64,000 nucleotides of DNA from contig NZ_JACCBY010000001.1 in NCBI RefSeq assembly GCF_013409985.1, positions 558,001 to 622,000 on the forward strand, in the 5' to 3' direction. Under the pieces are notes generated by a model that did no database searches, was not told the origin of the DNA, and saw only the letters and a program-made list of their open reading frames with translations. The position numbers and the translations under genes were made by a program. Shown one piece after another: positions 20,838 to 29,496 of this stretch; position 1 is the stretch's first letter, and every line of letters begins with the position of its first letter. The DNA is from Sphingomonas melonis (GTDB lineage Bacteria > Pseudomonadota > Alphaproteobacteria > Sphingomonadales > Sphingomonadaceae).

Positions 20838-23392
20838 CCACCGGTCGTCTGGATGCGGTGATGGCGCTCGCGCAGCAGCACCGCCGCAGCCTGACGGTCG
20901 CCGCGGTGCTGCTCGTCGCGGGGATCGGCTTCGCCGCGCTCCGGCTGGTGCTGCGCGAGGTGCATCTTAGCGACGTGCGCCGGGCGCTCGCCGCGATCCC
21001 CGACGCGCGGATCGCCGCCAGCCTCGCGCTGACCACCGTCAGCTACCTGCTGCTCACTGGGCTCGACTGGGTCGCCTTGCGCGCGATCGGTCGGCCGCTG
21101 CCATGGCGGATCGCGGCGGCGGGGTCGTTCACTTCCTATACGCTCAGTCACAATCTCGGCCTGTCGCTGATCACCGGCGGATCCGCCCGGCTGCGGCTCT
21201 ATGGCGCGGCGGGGCTGGCATTCGGTGAGATCGCGCAGGTCGCCGGCATCTGCGCGATCGCCTTCTGGGCGGGCGTGGCGGGCGCGGCGGGGATCGGGCT
21301 GGTCGTCGGCCATGGCATCGCGCTGGGGCCGGTCACGCTGTCGCCCGGCCCGGCGCGCGCGCTCGGGCTGGCGCTGCTCGCGCTGCTCGCCGTGCTGCCG
21401 GTGCTGCGGGTGCGCGGCGCGACGACCCTGGGTCCGGCGCGGTTCGGGATCGCGCTGCCCAGCCTGCGCCAGATGGGCGCGCTCGCCGGCCTGTCGCTCG
21501 CCGACCTGACCATGGCGTCCGCCGCGCTGTTCGTGCTGGTGCCGGGCGCCGCGCCGGGGGCATTTCCCGGCTTCGTCGTCGCTTATGCGGTTGCGGTCGT
21601 CGTCGCGCTGCTGCTGCACGTGCCCGGCGGGCTCGGCGTGTTCGAGACGGTGGTGCTGGCGACCGTGCCGGGCGACCGGCCGACGCTGTTCGCCGCGCTG
21701 CTCCTCTATCGGTTGATCTATTATCTGCTGCCGCTGCTCGTCGCCGCGATCGGCATCGCGGCGAGCGAAGGCTGGCGGCTGCGCCATCCGATCCGCCGTG
21801 GCCTGTCCTATGTCGATCAGGTCGGCCAGCTGCTCGCGCCGAGTGCGGTGACGGCGCTGGTCTTCGTCGCCGGCTTCGTGCTGCTCGTCTCGGGCGCATT
21901 GCCGGGGGTGAAGGGGCGGCTGACCGAACTCACCGACCTCGTGCCGCTGCCGTTCATCGAGGGGTCGCACATGGCAGGCAGCCTGATCGGCACCGCGATG
22001 CTGCTCGTCGCGCCGGCGCTGACCGCGCGGCTGCGTTCGGGCTGGGCGGCGGCGCGCATCCTGCTCGTCGGCGGGGCGATCTTCTCGCTGCTCAAGGGCC
22101 TCGATTACGAGGAGGCGCTGCTCCAGCTCATCGTCGCGGGCGTGCTGCAATATTGCAAGGCGAGCTTCTATCGCGAGGGCGGTATCCTCACCGACCGGCC
22201 GCGCTGGCCGTGGCTGGTCGCCGCCGCCGCGGCGCTGGGCCTGAGCGTCTGGGCCGGCTTCTTCGCCTACAAGCGCACGCCGTACAGCGATACCTTGTGG
22301 TGGCGGTTCGCGCTCGACGGCAATGCGCCGCGCTTCCTGCGCGCCAGTTTCGCTGCCGGCGTGATGCTGACCGCAGTATCGGCCTGGCAATTGCTCACCG
22401 CCAGCCGCACGCGCACCGTCCCCGACGCGCTGCCGCCCGAGCCGGTGCTGAAGGCGGCGATCGCACATTGCCCGCGCACCGATGCCGCGCTCGCCTTTAC
22501 CGGCGACAAGAGCTTCATCGTCTCCGCCGCGGGCGACGCCTTCCTGATGTACCGCGTACAGGGGCGCAGCTGGGTGGTGATGGGCGATCCGGTCGGCCCG
22601 GCGGCGGCCTGGAGCGAACTCGTCTGGAGCATCCGCCGCGCCTGCGATGCGCGCGCCGGACGGCTGTGCTTCTATCAGGCGAGCGAGCGGATGCTGCCCC
22701 TGTTCGTCGAACTCGGGTTGCAGGCGATCAAATATGGCGAGGAGGCGCATGTCATGCTCGCCGACTTCACCACCGCCGGTCCGCGCGGCAAGTCGCTGCG
22801 CCATGCGGTGCGGCGTACCGAGGCGGCGGGCGCGGTCTTCTCGGTCGAGCCGGCGAGCGCGGTGCCGGATCTGATGGCCGAGCTGGGCGAGGTGTCGGCG
22901 GCCTGGCTCGCCGCCAAGGCGGGACGCGAGAAGCGGTTCAGCCTCGGCGCGTTCGACGCGGCCTATCTTGCCCGCTTTCCGATCGCGCTGGTGCGCGTCG
23001 AGGGGCGGATCGTCGCCTTCGCCAATATCTGGGTGTCGGGCAACGGCGAGGAGGCCTCGGTCGACCTGATGCGCCACCATCCCGACGCGCCCTACGGCAC
23101 GATGGAGATGATGCTGGTGCGGCTGATCGAATGGGCGCGCGCCGAGGGCTATGACCGGTTCAACCTCGGCATGGCGCCGCTGTCGGGCATGCCGAGCGGG
23201 CGGCTGGCGCCGGTCTGGGCGCGGCTCGGCCATGCGCTCTTCGCCAATGGCGAGCGGCTCTACGGGTTCGCCGGGCTGCGCGCGTTCAAGGCGAAGTTCG
23301 GCCCGGTCTGGGTCTCCCGCTATATCGCGACGCCGTCGGGGCCGGCGATGCCGCGCGCGCTGATCGACCTTGCGCGGCTGGTGAGCGCCTGA
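20834..23392 (+). CDS. mprF: Lysylphosphatidylglycerol synthase/flippase MprF (LpiA-like)
   Basis: This large protein of about 852 residues has an N-terminal flippase part with many membrane helices (about residues 10-520). The cytosolic C-terminal GNAT-like synthase domain (about 540-850) includes FTGDKSFIVS, VVMGDPVGP, VDLMRHHPDAPYGTMEMM and FNLGMAPLSGM. The enzyme moves an aminoacyl group, usually lysine, from tRNA to phosphatidylglycerol and flips the product, lowering membrane negative charge. The GTG at 20834 overlaps the preceding stop (GTGA); ATG at 20861 is an alternative. The length fits full two-domain MprF. Regulation was not identified; in rhizobia lpiA is acid-induced (family knowledge). 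Confidence 0.93.
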   Translation: MTTGRLDAVMALAQQHRRSLTVAAVLLVAGIGFAALRLVLREVHLSDVRRALAAIPDARIAASLALTTVSYLLLTGLDWVALRAIGRPLPWRIAAAGSFTSYTLSHNLGLSLITGGSARLRLYGAAGLAFGEIAQVAGICAIAFWAGVAGAAGIGLVVGHGIALGPVTLSPGPARALGLALLALLAVLPVLRVRGATTLGPARFGIALPSLRQMGALAGLSLADLTMASAALFVLVPGAAPGAFPGFVVAYAVAVVVALLLHVPGGLGVFETVVLATVPGDRPTLFAALLLYRLIYYLLPLLVAAIGIAASEGWRLRHPIRRGLSYVDQVGQLLAPSAVTALVFVAGFVLLVSGALPGVKGRLTELTDLVPLPFIEGSHMAGSLIGTAMLLVAPALTARLRSGWAAARILLVGGAIFSLLKGLDYEEALLQLIVAGVLQYCKASFYREGGILTDRPRWPWLVAAAAALGLSVWAGFFAYKRTPYSDTLWWRFALDGNAPRFLRASFAAGVMLTAVSAWQLLTASRTRTVPDALPPEPVLKAAIAHCPRTDAALAFTGDKSFIVSAAGDAFLMYRVQGRSWVVMGDPVGPAAAWSELVWSIRRACDARAGRLCFYQASERMLPLFVELGLQAIKYGEEAHVMLADFTTAGPRGKSLRHAVRRTEAAGAVFSVEPASAVPDLMAELGEVSAAWLAAKAGREKRFSLGAFDAAYLARFPIALVRVEGRIVAFANIWVSGNGEEASVDLMRHHPDAPYGTMEMMLVRLIEWARAEGYDRFNLGMAPLSGMPSGRLAPVWARLGHALFANGERLYGFAGLRAFKAKFGPVWVSRYIATPSGPAMPRALIDLARLVSA

Positions 23393-23414
23393 CCGCTGGT
23401 TTAGGGTCGATCGC

Positions 23415-24260
23415 ATGAGCGACGATCATCCCACCAGCCGCCGGCGCAGCGTGCTGTTCATGCCGGCCTCCAACCCCCGCGCGATCGCCAAGGCGCGCGG
23501 ACTCGCCTGCGACGCGGTGATCCTCGACCTCGAAGATGCGGTCGCGCCGGAGGCCAAGGCGGAGGCGCGGTCGGCGGCGGTGGCCGCCGCGGTCGAGGGG
23601 TTCGGCCCACGCGCCTGCGCGGTGCGGATCAACGCGCTCGACACGCTGTGGGGGCAGGACGATGCCGCCGCGGTCCGGGGGCTGGCGGCGGCGGCGGTGG
23701 TGGTGCCGAAGGTCGCCAGCGCCGCCGATCTGGTTGCGGTGCGCAGCGCGCTCGGCACGGACGGGCCGCCGATCTGGGCGATGATCGAGACGTGCGGTGC
23801 GATCCTGCGCCTGCCCGAGATCGTCGACGCCGCGGCGGCGACGCGTACCGAGCTGCTGATCGCGGGCACCAACGATCTCGCCAAGGAGATGCGCTGCCGT
23901 CCCGGTGCGGATCGCGGGCCGTTGCTGCCGGCGCTGACGCAGCTGGTCATCGCGGCACGCGCCGCCGGATTGGTGGTGCTCGACGGCGTATGCAACGCGA
24001 TCGGCGACGCCGGGCGGCTGGCGGCGGAATGCGGGCAGGGGGCGATGCTCGGCTTCGACGGCAAGACGCTGATCCATCCCGGCCAGATCGACGCTGCCAA
24101 CACCGCCTTCGCCCCCAGTGCGGACCACGTGGCGTGGGCGCAGGCCGTCGTCGCCGCCTTCGCCGCGCCCGAGGCTGCGGGCCGCGGCGCGATCCAGCTC
24201 GACGGCACGATGGTCGAACGGCTCCACCTTGCCGAGGCGCAGCGGATCCTCGCCAGCTAG
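23415..24260 (+). CDS. HpcH/HpaI-family lyase, CitE-like (malyl/citramalyl-CoA type)
   Basis: This 281-residue TIM-barrel protein has the CitE-like signatures: RSVLFMPASNPRAIAKA, CDAVILDLEDAV (acidic Mg2+ ligands), AVRINALDT, IWAMIETCGAIL and MLGFDGKTLIHPGQI. The family cleaves or hydrolyses beta-hydroxyacyl-CoA esters such as malyl-CoA or citramalyl-CoA. The substrate is not determined here, since citrate lyase alpha and gamma subunits are absent and this is a stand-alone member. It follows mprF by 22 bases on the same strand and may be read through, though a functional link is not evident. Confidence 0.85.
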   Translation: MSDDHPTSRRRSVLFMPASNPRAIAKARGLACDAVILDLEDAVAPEAKAEARSAAVAAAVEGFGPRACAVRINALDTLWGQDDAAAVRGLAAAAVVVPKVASAADLVAVRSALGTDGPPIWAMIETCGAILRLPEIVDAAAATRTELLIAGTNDLAKEMRCRPGADRGPLLPALTQLVIAARAAGLVVLDGVCNAIGDAGRLAAECGQGAMLGFDGKTLIHPGQIDAANTAFAPSADHVAWAQAVVAAFAAPEAAGRGAIQLDGTMVERLHLAEAQRILAS

Positions 24261-24272
24261 GCGCTTGCGAAT

Positions 24273-24294
24273 CACATAAGCGTGCGCTTATGTG
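24273..24294. promoter_or_regulatory. Perfect palindromic operator upstream of the ArsR-type gene
   Basis: Arms CACATAAGCG and CGCTTATGTG flank a 2-nt TG centre, a perfect 22-bp inverted repeat ending 5 bases before the ArsR start. Dyads of this size just upstream of a gene are typical ArsR/SmtB binding sites, so autorepression is the likely function (inference). Confidence 0.75.
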
Positions 24295-24299
24295 TCGGC

Positions 24300-24614
24300 A
24301 TGACCGAGGCCCACGTCTTCAAGGCTCTTGCCGACCCGACCCGCTGCGCGATCTTTGCGAAGTTAGCGGCGGGCGGCGCGAACGCCAGCGCATTGCGCGC
24401 CGGCCTGTCGATCAGCCAGCCCGCCATGTCGCAGCACCTGGCGGTCCTGCGCGAGGCCCGGCTCGTGCGCGAGCAGCGGCAGGGCCGCTTCGTCCATTAC
24501 GAAGTCGATCCCGACGGCCTTGCGGTCGTCGCCGGCTGGCTCGCCCGATACCGCGCCTATTGGCCCGAACGGATCGCCGCCCTCAACACGCTGCTGAAGG
24601 ACATGGATCAATGA
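24300..24614 (+). CDS. ArsR-family winged-helix repressor
   Basis: This 104-residue protein is a classic small ArsR fold: FKALADPTRCAIFAKLA, LSISQPAMSQHLAVLREARLV (recognition helix) and GRFVHYEVDP (beta wing). It lacks the CxC metal-binding pair of arsenic or zinc sensors. It is coupled by a 4-base overlap to an SRPBCC protein, a pairing common for metal-independent ArsR regulators. The perfect palindrome just upstream points to autoregulation. The signal is unknown. Its 3' neighbour is ClpP, which need not be a target. Confidence 0.9.
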   Translation: MTEAHVFKALADPTRCAIFAKLAAGGANASALRAGLSISQPAMSQHLAVLREARLVREQRQGRFVHYEVDPDGLAVVAGWLARYRAYWPERIAALNTLLKDMDQ

Positions 24615-24922
24615 GCGACGCCGACGCCCTCGTCCTCGAATACGATCTCGACGCACCACCGCCCAAGGTATGGCGAGCGATCAGCATCCCGGCCTTCCGC
24701 GAGCAATGGCTCCCTGCCGCGGCGCTGATCGACCCGGAGGGCACGACGATCACGCCGGGGCAAGAGGTCCGCTACCGCATGCGCGACGCCGGGCCGCCGT
24801 TCCGCGAAAGCCACGTCACCTTCCGCATCGCTCCGAATGGCAGCGGCACCCGGCTGCGTATTGTCCACCAGCTTGCCGGCGTCGCGAACGACAACGACCA
24901 CACCCTCATGCGGGCCGCCTGA
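24611..24922 (+). CDS. SRPBCC/AHSA1-like domain protein
   Basis: This 103-residue protein begins with an SRPBCC-type N-terminal strand and helix ([19 protein letters not shown]) followed by FREQWLP and [20 protein letters not shown], the START/AHSA1 superfamily pattern. It is shorter than the usual ~140-150 residues, so the last helix may be reduced. Its ATG overlaps the ArsR stop, giving a translationally coupled ArsR-SRPBCC pair. Such proteins bind hydrophobic ligands in a deep cavity, but the ligand here is unknown. Confidence 0.8.
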   Translation: MSDADALVLEYDLDAPPPKVWRAISIPAFREQWLPAAALIDPEGTTITPGQEVRYRMRDAGPPFRESHVTFRIAPNGSGTRLRIVHQLAGVANDNDHTLMRAA

Positions 24923-24944
24923 CGCGGCAGACCGGAGCGCTCCG

Positions 24945-25544
24945 ATGCAACTCGTCCCCATGGTCATCGAACAGTCGAGCCGCGGCGAGCGCTCGTTCGA
25001 TATCTATTCGCGGCTGCTGCGCGAACGCGTCATCTTCCTGAACGGCGAGGTCAACGACAGCGTCTCGGCGCTGGTCTGCGCGCAACTGCTGTTCCTGGAG
25101 GCGGAAAACCCGCGCAAGCCGATCAACCTCTACATCAATTCGCCCGGCGGCGTGGTGACCAGCGGCCTCGCGATGTACGACACGATGCGCTACATCCGCG
25201 CGCCGGTGCATACGCTGTGCATGGGGACGGCGCGGTCGATGGGGTCGTTGCTGCTGATGGCGGGCGAGCCGGGCGAGCGCGCCGCACTGCCCAACGCCAG
25301 CATCCTTATCCACCAGCCCTCCGGCGGCTATCAGGGCCAGGCATCCGACGTGCTGATCCACGCCGAGGAAACGCAGCGGGTCAAGCAGCGCATGCTTCGC
25401 CTCTACGCCGACCATTGCGGGCGCAGCTACGAGGCGTTCGAACGTGCGATGGACCGCGACCGCTTCCTCACCGCCGAGGAGGCGCTGGAATGGGGCCTGA
25501 TCGACCGCATCCTGACGCCGCGCGACCTCGATATCGCGGCGTGA
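24945..25544 (+). CDS. ClpP-like serine protease paralogue
   Basis: The 199-residue protein has the complete ClpP core and catalytic triad: [11 protein letters not shown] (S98), ILIHQPSGG (H123) and [18 protein letters not shown] (D172). The usual residue pair before the Ser is AA, but here it is AR (TARSMG), a small departure in the oxyanion region. [17 protein letters not shown] is the expected substrate strand. No clpX follows, unlike the housekeeping clpP-clpX pair, so this is probably a second, accessory ClpP. It starts 22 bases after the SRPBCC gene, with GGAG upstream. Its stop abuts the convergent kinase gene with no gap. Confidence 0.9.
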   Translation: MQLVPMVIEQSSRGERSFDIYSRLLRERVIFLNGEVNDSVSALVCAQLLFLEAENPRKPINLYINSPGGVVTSGLAMYDTMRYIRAPVHTLCMGTARSMGSLLLMAGEPGERAALPNASILIHQPSGGYQGQASDVLIHAEETQRVKQRMLRLYADHCGRSYEAFERAMDRDRFLTAEEALEWGLIDRILTPRDLDIAA

Positions 25545-27638
25545 CTAGCCCTCCAGCATGGCGCGGATGCGATCGGCGATGGCGTCCATCGCGAAGGGCT
25601 TGGTGAGGAGCGCCATATTGGGCGCGAGCGGGCCGTTGCCGATCACCGCATTCTCGGCATAGCCGGTGATGAACAGCACCTTCAGCGCCGGCAGCAGCGC
25701 GAGCGCGGCGTCCGCGACCTGGCGGCCGTTCATCTGGCCGGGCAGGCCGACGTCGGTGATCAGCAGGTCGACCTGCGCGCCGGTCACGAGCAGGCGCAGC
25801 GCCGCGGCGCCGTCGCCGGCTTCGAGCACCGTGTGCCCCATCTCGGTCAGGATCTCGACGACGAGCATGCGGATCGTCGGCTCGTCGTCGACCACCAGCA
25901 CCGTGTGGCGCCCTTCGCTCGCCGCCGGGATCGCCGCCCGCGTCATCGGGTCGTCGTCGGCATCCGCGTCACCGTAGTGGCGCGGCAGGTAGATGCACAT
26001 CGTCGTGCCCTGGCCGAGTTCCGAATAGATGCGCACCTGCCCGCCCGACTGGCGCGCGAAGCCATAGATCATCGAGAGGCCGAGGCCGGTGCCCTCGCCC
26101 ATCGGCTTTGTCGTATAGAAGGGGTCGAAGGCGCGCGCCTGCACCTCGGGAGTCATGCCCGTGCCGGTGTCGGTGACGCAGAGCGACAGATATTGCCCCG
26201 GCGGCAGGTCGCGTTCCCGCGCGGCGCGTTCGTCGAGCCAGCGGTTGGCGGTCTCGATCGTGATGCGGCCGCCGTCGGGCATCGCGTCGCGCGCGTTGAT
26301 GCACAGGTTGAGCAGCGCATTTTCAAGCTGGTTGGGATCGACCATCGCCGGCCACAGCCCGCCGGCACCGACTACCTCGATCGATACGCCCGGCCCGACG
26401 GTGCGCTGGATCAGGTCGCGCAGGCCATCGATCAGTCGGTTGATGTCGGTCGGCTTGGGATCGAGCGTCTGGCGTCGTGAGAAGGCGAGCAGACGATGGG
26501 TCAGCGCCGCCGCCCGCCGCGCCGCGCTCTGTGCCGCATTGGCATAACGATCGAGCTCGTCGACGCGGCCCTGGCGGATGCGGACCTGCATCATCTCGAT
26601 CGCGCCGCTGATCCCGGTGAGCATGTTGTTGAAGTCATGCGCCAGCCCGCCGGTGAGCTGGCCGACCGCCTCCATCTTCTGCGCCTGGCGCAGATGCGCT
26701 TCGGCGGTCATCAGTTCGCGCGTGCGCTCCTCGACCTGTTGTTCGAGCGAGGCGGTGAGGGCGGCGAGTTCATGCTCGACGCGGCGGCGCTCGACCGCAT
26801 CGCGGGTCCGCTCGGCGACATCGCGGACGAAGGCGACCTCTTCGGGCAGCCAATGCCGCGGCTGCGCATTGTTGAGGTAGAGCAAGGCGACGAATCCGCC
26901 CTGTTCGGTCACCGGCATGTTGATGAAGGACAGCGCGGCAAGGCTCCTCAGCCCCTCCGCGGTGCCGGCGGTGCGCGGGTCGTCATAGACGTTGCCGATC
27001 GCCACCGTCTCGCCGCGCTTGAGGTCCTCGATATAGGAGCCATAGTCGCGGAAATGGAGGATGCCGGGCAGCGGTTCGATGCCGGGGGCGCACCATGGGC
27101 GGCTCGACACGATCGTCTCTGCCTCGCGGTCGATCGTGCCATAGCCGCAGCGGCTGACGTCGAACAGTCGGCCCAGGATCTCGACCGCGGCATAAGCGAG
27201 GTCTTCGGGATCGCCGGGATCGCGCAGCCGGTCGTTGAGCCGGACCAGCGCCTTGAGCCGCAACTCGGCGGATTTGCGCGCGTCGATGTCGAAGCTGATG
27301 CCGGGGAAGCGGACCGGGCGGCCGTCGGCATCGAAGGTGACGCGCCCGCGTGCCGCGACCCAGCGGGCGCGGCCGTCGGGCTGTTGCAGGCGATAGTCGC
27401 TTTCGAAGGGCTCGCCGGTGGCGAGCGCCGCGCCGATCTCCGCCTCGACGCGCGGCAGATCTTCGGGATGGATCGCGGTGAAAAAACGGGTCAGCCGCGC
27501 GCCGACCCGCGCCTCGTCGGGATCGACACCGTACAGGCGCGCGAATTCCACGTCGGCGGTGACGCGGTCGGCGACCACGTCCCAGTCCCAGCTGCCGACG
27601 CTGATCGGCCCGGCGGTCTTCAGGTCGTCGTCGGCCAT
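25545..27638 (-). CDS. Soluble PAS-GAF hybrid histidine kinase with receiver domain
   Basis: This 697-residue protein has no membrane segment. Order of domains: PAS (about 10-125, FDIDARKSAELRL at the end), GAF (about 130-290), coiled linker, HisKA with GGLAHDFNNMLTGIS (phospho-acceptor H334), HATPase (about 430-555; N box around ALLNLCINARDAM, G boxes DTGTGM and GEGTGLGLSMIYGF) and a C-terminal receiver (DDEP 584-587, phospho-acceptor D629, K680). The HDFNN motif is typical of the HWE-like/HisKA hybrid kinases of alphaproteobacteria. PAS and GAF suggest sensing of light, redox or small molecules in the cytoplasm. No partner response regulator is adjacent. The ATG at 27638 has a weak ribosome site. 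Confidence 0.92.
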   Translation of the reverse strand: MADDDLKTAGPISVGSWDWDVVADRVTADVEFARLYGVDPDEARVGARLTRFFTAIHPEDLPRVEAEIGAALATGEPFESDYRLQQPDGRARWVAARGRVTFDADGRPVRFPGISFDIDARKSAELRLKALVRLNDRLRDPGDPEDLAYAAVEILGRLFDVSRCGYGTIDREAETIVSSRPWCAPGIEPLPGILHFRDYGSYIEDLKRGETVAIGNVYDDPRTAGTAEGLRSLAALSFINMPVTEQGGFVALLYLNNAQPRHWLPEEVAFVRDVAERTRDAVERRRVEHELAALTASLEQQVEERTRELMTAEAHLRQAQKMEAVGQLTGGLAHDFNNMLTGISGAIEMMQVRIRQGRVDELDRYANAAQSAARRAAALTHRLLAFSRRQTLDPKPTDINRLIDGLRDLIQRTVGPGVSIEVVGAGGLWPAMVDPNQLENALLNLCINARDAMPDGGRITIETANRWLDERAARERDLPPGQYLSLCVTDTGTGMTPEVQARAFDPFYTTKPMGEGTGLGLSMIYGFARQSGGQVRIYSELGQGTTMCIYLPRHYGDADADDDPMTRAAIPAASEGRHTVLVVDDEPTIRMLVVEILTEMGHTVLEAGDGAAALRLLVTGAQVDLLITDVGLPGQMNGRQVADAALALLPALKVLFITGYAENAVIGNGPLAPNMALLTKPFAMDAIADRIRAMLEG

Positions 27639-27733
27639 CGGCGGCGAAAGGCTCTCATCTGTGACATGGGCTGCCGAAACGCGCTGCGATCCGGAGCGAT
27701 CCGGCGTATAATATATTGAGACGCAGTTACACT

Positions 27734-29152
27734 TCAGCGTTGCGTTGCGGCCACATCGTCGCGCGACCAGCCACCGCCCATCGCCTGATACAACGCGACA
27801 TAGGCGGTGATCCGGTCCGCACGCGCCTGGACCAGCGCAAGCTCCGCGGTGAGCAGGCCGCGCTGCGCATCGAGCTGTTCGATATAGGAGGTGTAACCGG
27901 CGCGATAGCGGTTGCTGGCGTTGCGCAGCGCCGCGGCTAGCGCATCGACCTGAAGCCCCAGCGCGACCGCCTGTTCGCCCGAGCGCTGTACCCCGGCGAG
28001 CGCATTGTCGACCTCCTGGAAGGCGATCAGCGCGGTACGGCGATAGGCGAAGGCGGCCTGATCGCGGCGCGCGGCGGCGACGTCGCTCTGCGCGCGCAGG
28101 CGGCCGCCGTCGAAGATCGGTGACAGGATGCTGGCGCCGATGGAGAAGACGCCGATGGGATTGGCGAGCGCGGTCGACAGGACGACGCCCGCCGAGCCGG
28201 TGAGCGCGAGATTGGGCAGCATCGCCGCGCGCGCGCTGTCGAGCGTGCGGTCGGCGGCGACCAGCGTCTGCTCCGCCTGGAACAGATCGGGGCGGCGGCG
28301 CAACAGATCGGCGGGCAGGCCGTCGGGGATCGCGGGCGCGAGCAGCCGGTCGAGCGGCAAGCCGCGCGGGATCGCGCCGGGGCTGGTGCCGAGCAGCAGG
28401 CTGAGCGCATTCTCCTGTCGGCTGATCGCCAGTTGCGCGGCGGGGACGAGCTGTTGCGTCGCGCGATATTCGGCCTCGGCCTGGCGCAGTTCGAGGTTGG
28501 AGGTATAGCCCGCCTCGGCGCGGCGGCGGGCGATGCGCAGCGCCTCGGTGCGCGCGGCGAGCGTCTGCTGCGCGACGGCGAGGCGCAGATCGAGCGCGCG
28601 CAGCGTGACGTAATTGGTCGCTACGCCGCTGGCGATGGCGAGACGGACGGTGTCGCGTGCGCCCTCGCTGGCGAGCAATTGCGCCTGCGCGGCGCGGCTC
28701 GCCTGCCGGAGGCGGCCGAACAGGTCGAGATCGTAGCTGGCGGTGACCGCAGGCTGCGCGCCGATCGCGTCGCTGGGGGTGCCGAACGGGCTGACCGTCT
28801 GGCCGGTGGTGCTCGGCAGGTTGCCGCCGAGCGTCGGCGTCTGCTGCGCGCGGGCGAGACGGGCGGCGGCACGCGCCTCGTCGATCCGCGACGCGGCGGC
28901 GGCGAGGTCGACGTTGTTGGCGAGTGCCTGACCGACCAGTTGCGTAAGCACGGGGTCCCCGAACGTGTTCCACCAGTCGGCGCGGATCGGCTCGCCGTTG
29001 CCGAGCGCGGTGCGCCATGCGGGCGGCGGGACGATCACGCTGGCGGCGGGCGCTTGTGGGCGAGGGCCGATACAGGCGGCCAGGGTGAGGCAGAGCAGGG
29101 TGGTGCGCGCGAAGACGTCAAGACGCGAGCGGGGCGCGCTCGGGGCGGACAC
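27734..29152 (-). CDS. NodT-type outer-membrane efflux lipoprotein (pump 1)
   Basis: This TolC-like channel has about 472 residues. The GTG at 29152 follows AAAAGGA and gives a lipoprotein signal ending LTLAACIGP. Two OEP repeats follow (WWNTFGDPVLTQLVGQALANN and PDLFQAEQTLVAADRTLDSA among the marker segments). The reading frame extends to 29500 but that part is repeat-derived. It is the outer-membrane part of a tripartite pump with the HlyD/EmrA-like and EmrB-like genes just upstream. Its start lies 345 bp from the HlyD-type stop, with a REP pair between. Substrates are unknown. Confidence 0.9.
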   Translation of the reverse strand: MSAPSAPRSRLDVFARTTLLCLTLAACIGPRPQAPAASVIVPPPAWRTALGNGEPIRADWWNTFGDPVLTQLVGQALANNVDLAAAASRIDEARAAARLARAQQTPTLGGNLPSTTGQTVSPFGTPSDAIGAQPAVTASYDLDLFGRLRQASRAAQAQLLASEGARDTVRLAIASGVATNYVTLRALDLRLAVAQQTLAARTEALRIARRRAEAGYTSNLELRQAEAEYRATQQLVPAAQLAISRQENALSLLLGTSPGAIPRGLPLDRLLAPAIPDGLPADLLRRRPDLFQAEQTLVAADRTLDSARAAMLPNLALTGSAGVVLSTALANPIGVFSIGASILSPIFDGGRLRAQSDVAAARRDQAAFAYRRTALIAFQEVDNALAGVQRSGEQAVALGLQVDALAAALRNASNRYRAGYTSYIEQLDAQRGLLTAELALVQARADRITAYVALYQAMGGGWSRDDVAATQR

Positions 29153-29496
29153 GGTCCTTTTACCACTATGGATGATGGAAGGTGCGGCGGGTGTCGGTAG
29201 CGCGACATCTTCGCGTCTTCGCGTCTTCGCGCGATCATCATCGGCGCTTGCGGGAAGAGGCTGGATATTAGTTCGGGCGGAGGCGCGGAGACGCGGAGGT
29301 GTTGCGCTTGAAGTGGACGCCCGACCCAAATCCTCCCCCGCCAGGGGGAGGTGGCACGGCAAAGCCGTGACGGAGGGGGAGGATACGGCGAACTGCGTCG
29401 TATGCGGAGACGCCCCCTCCGCCACGGCCTGCGGCCGCGGTCCCCCTCCCCCGCTAAAGCGAGGGAGGACTTCGTCGTTGCACCCGGCGACCCCCA
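29153..29496. repeat. Intergenic region with REP-like hairpins (family D)
   Basis: The 344-bp gap between pump 1 membrane-fusion and outer-membrane genes has no gene. It holds two hairpin-like units built on CCTCCCCCGCCAGGGGGAGG, at about 29330-29384 and 29412-29470. Related units occur at 36899-36963 and 36992-37051. They could attenuate or stabilise the operon mRNA. Confidence 0.65.
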
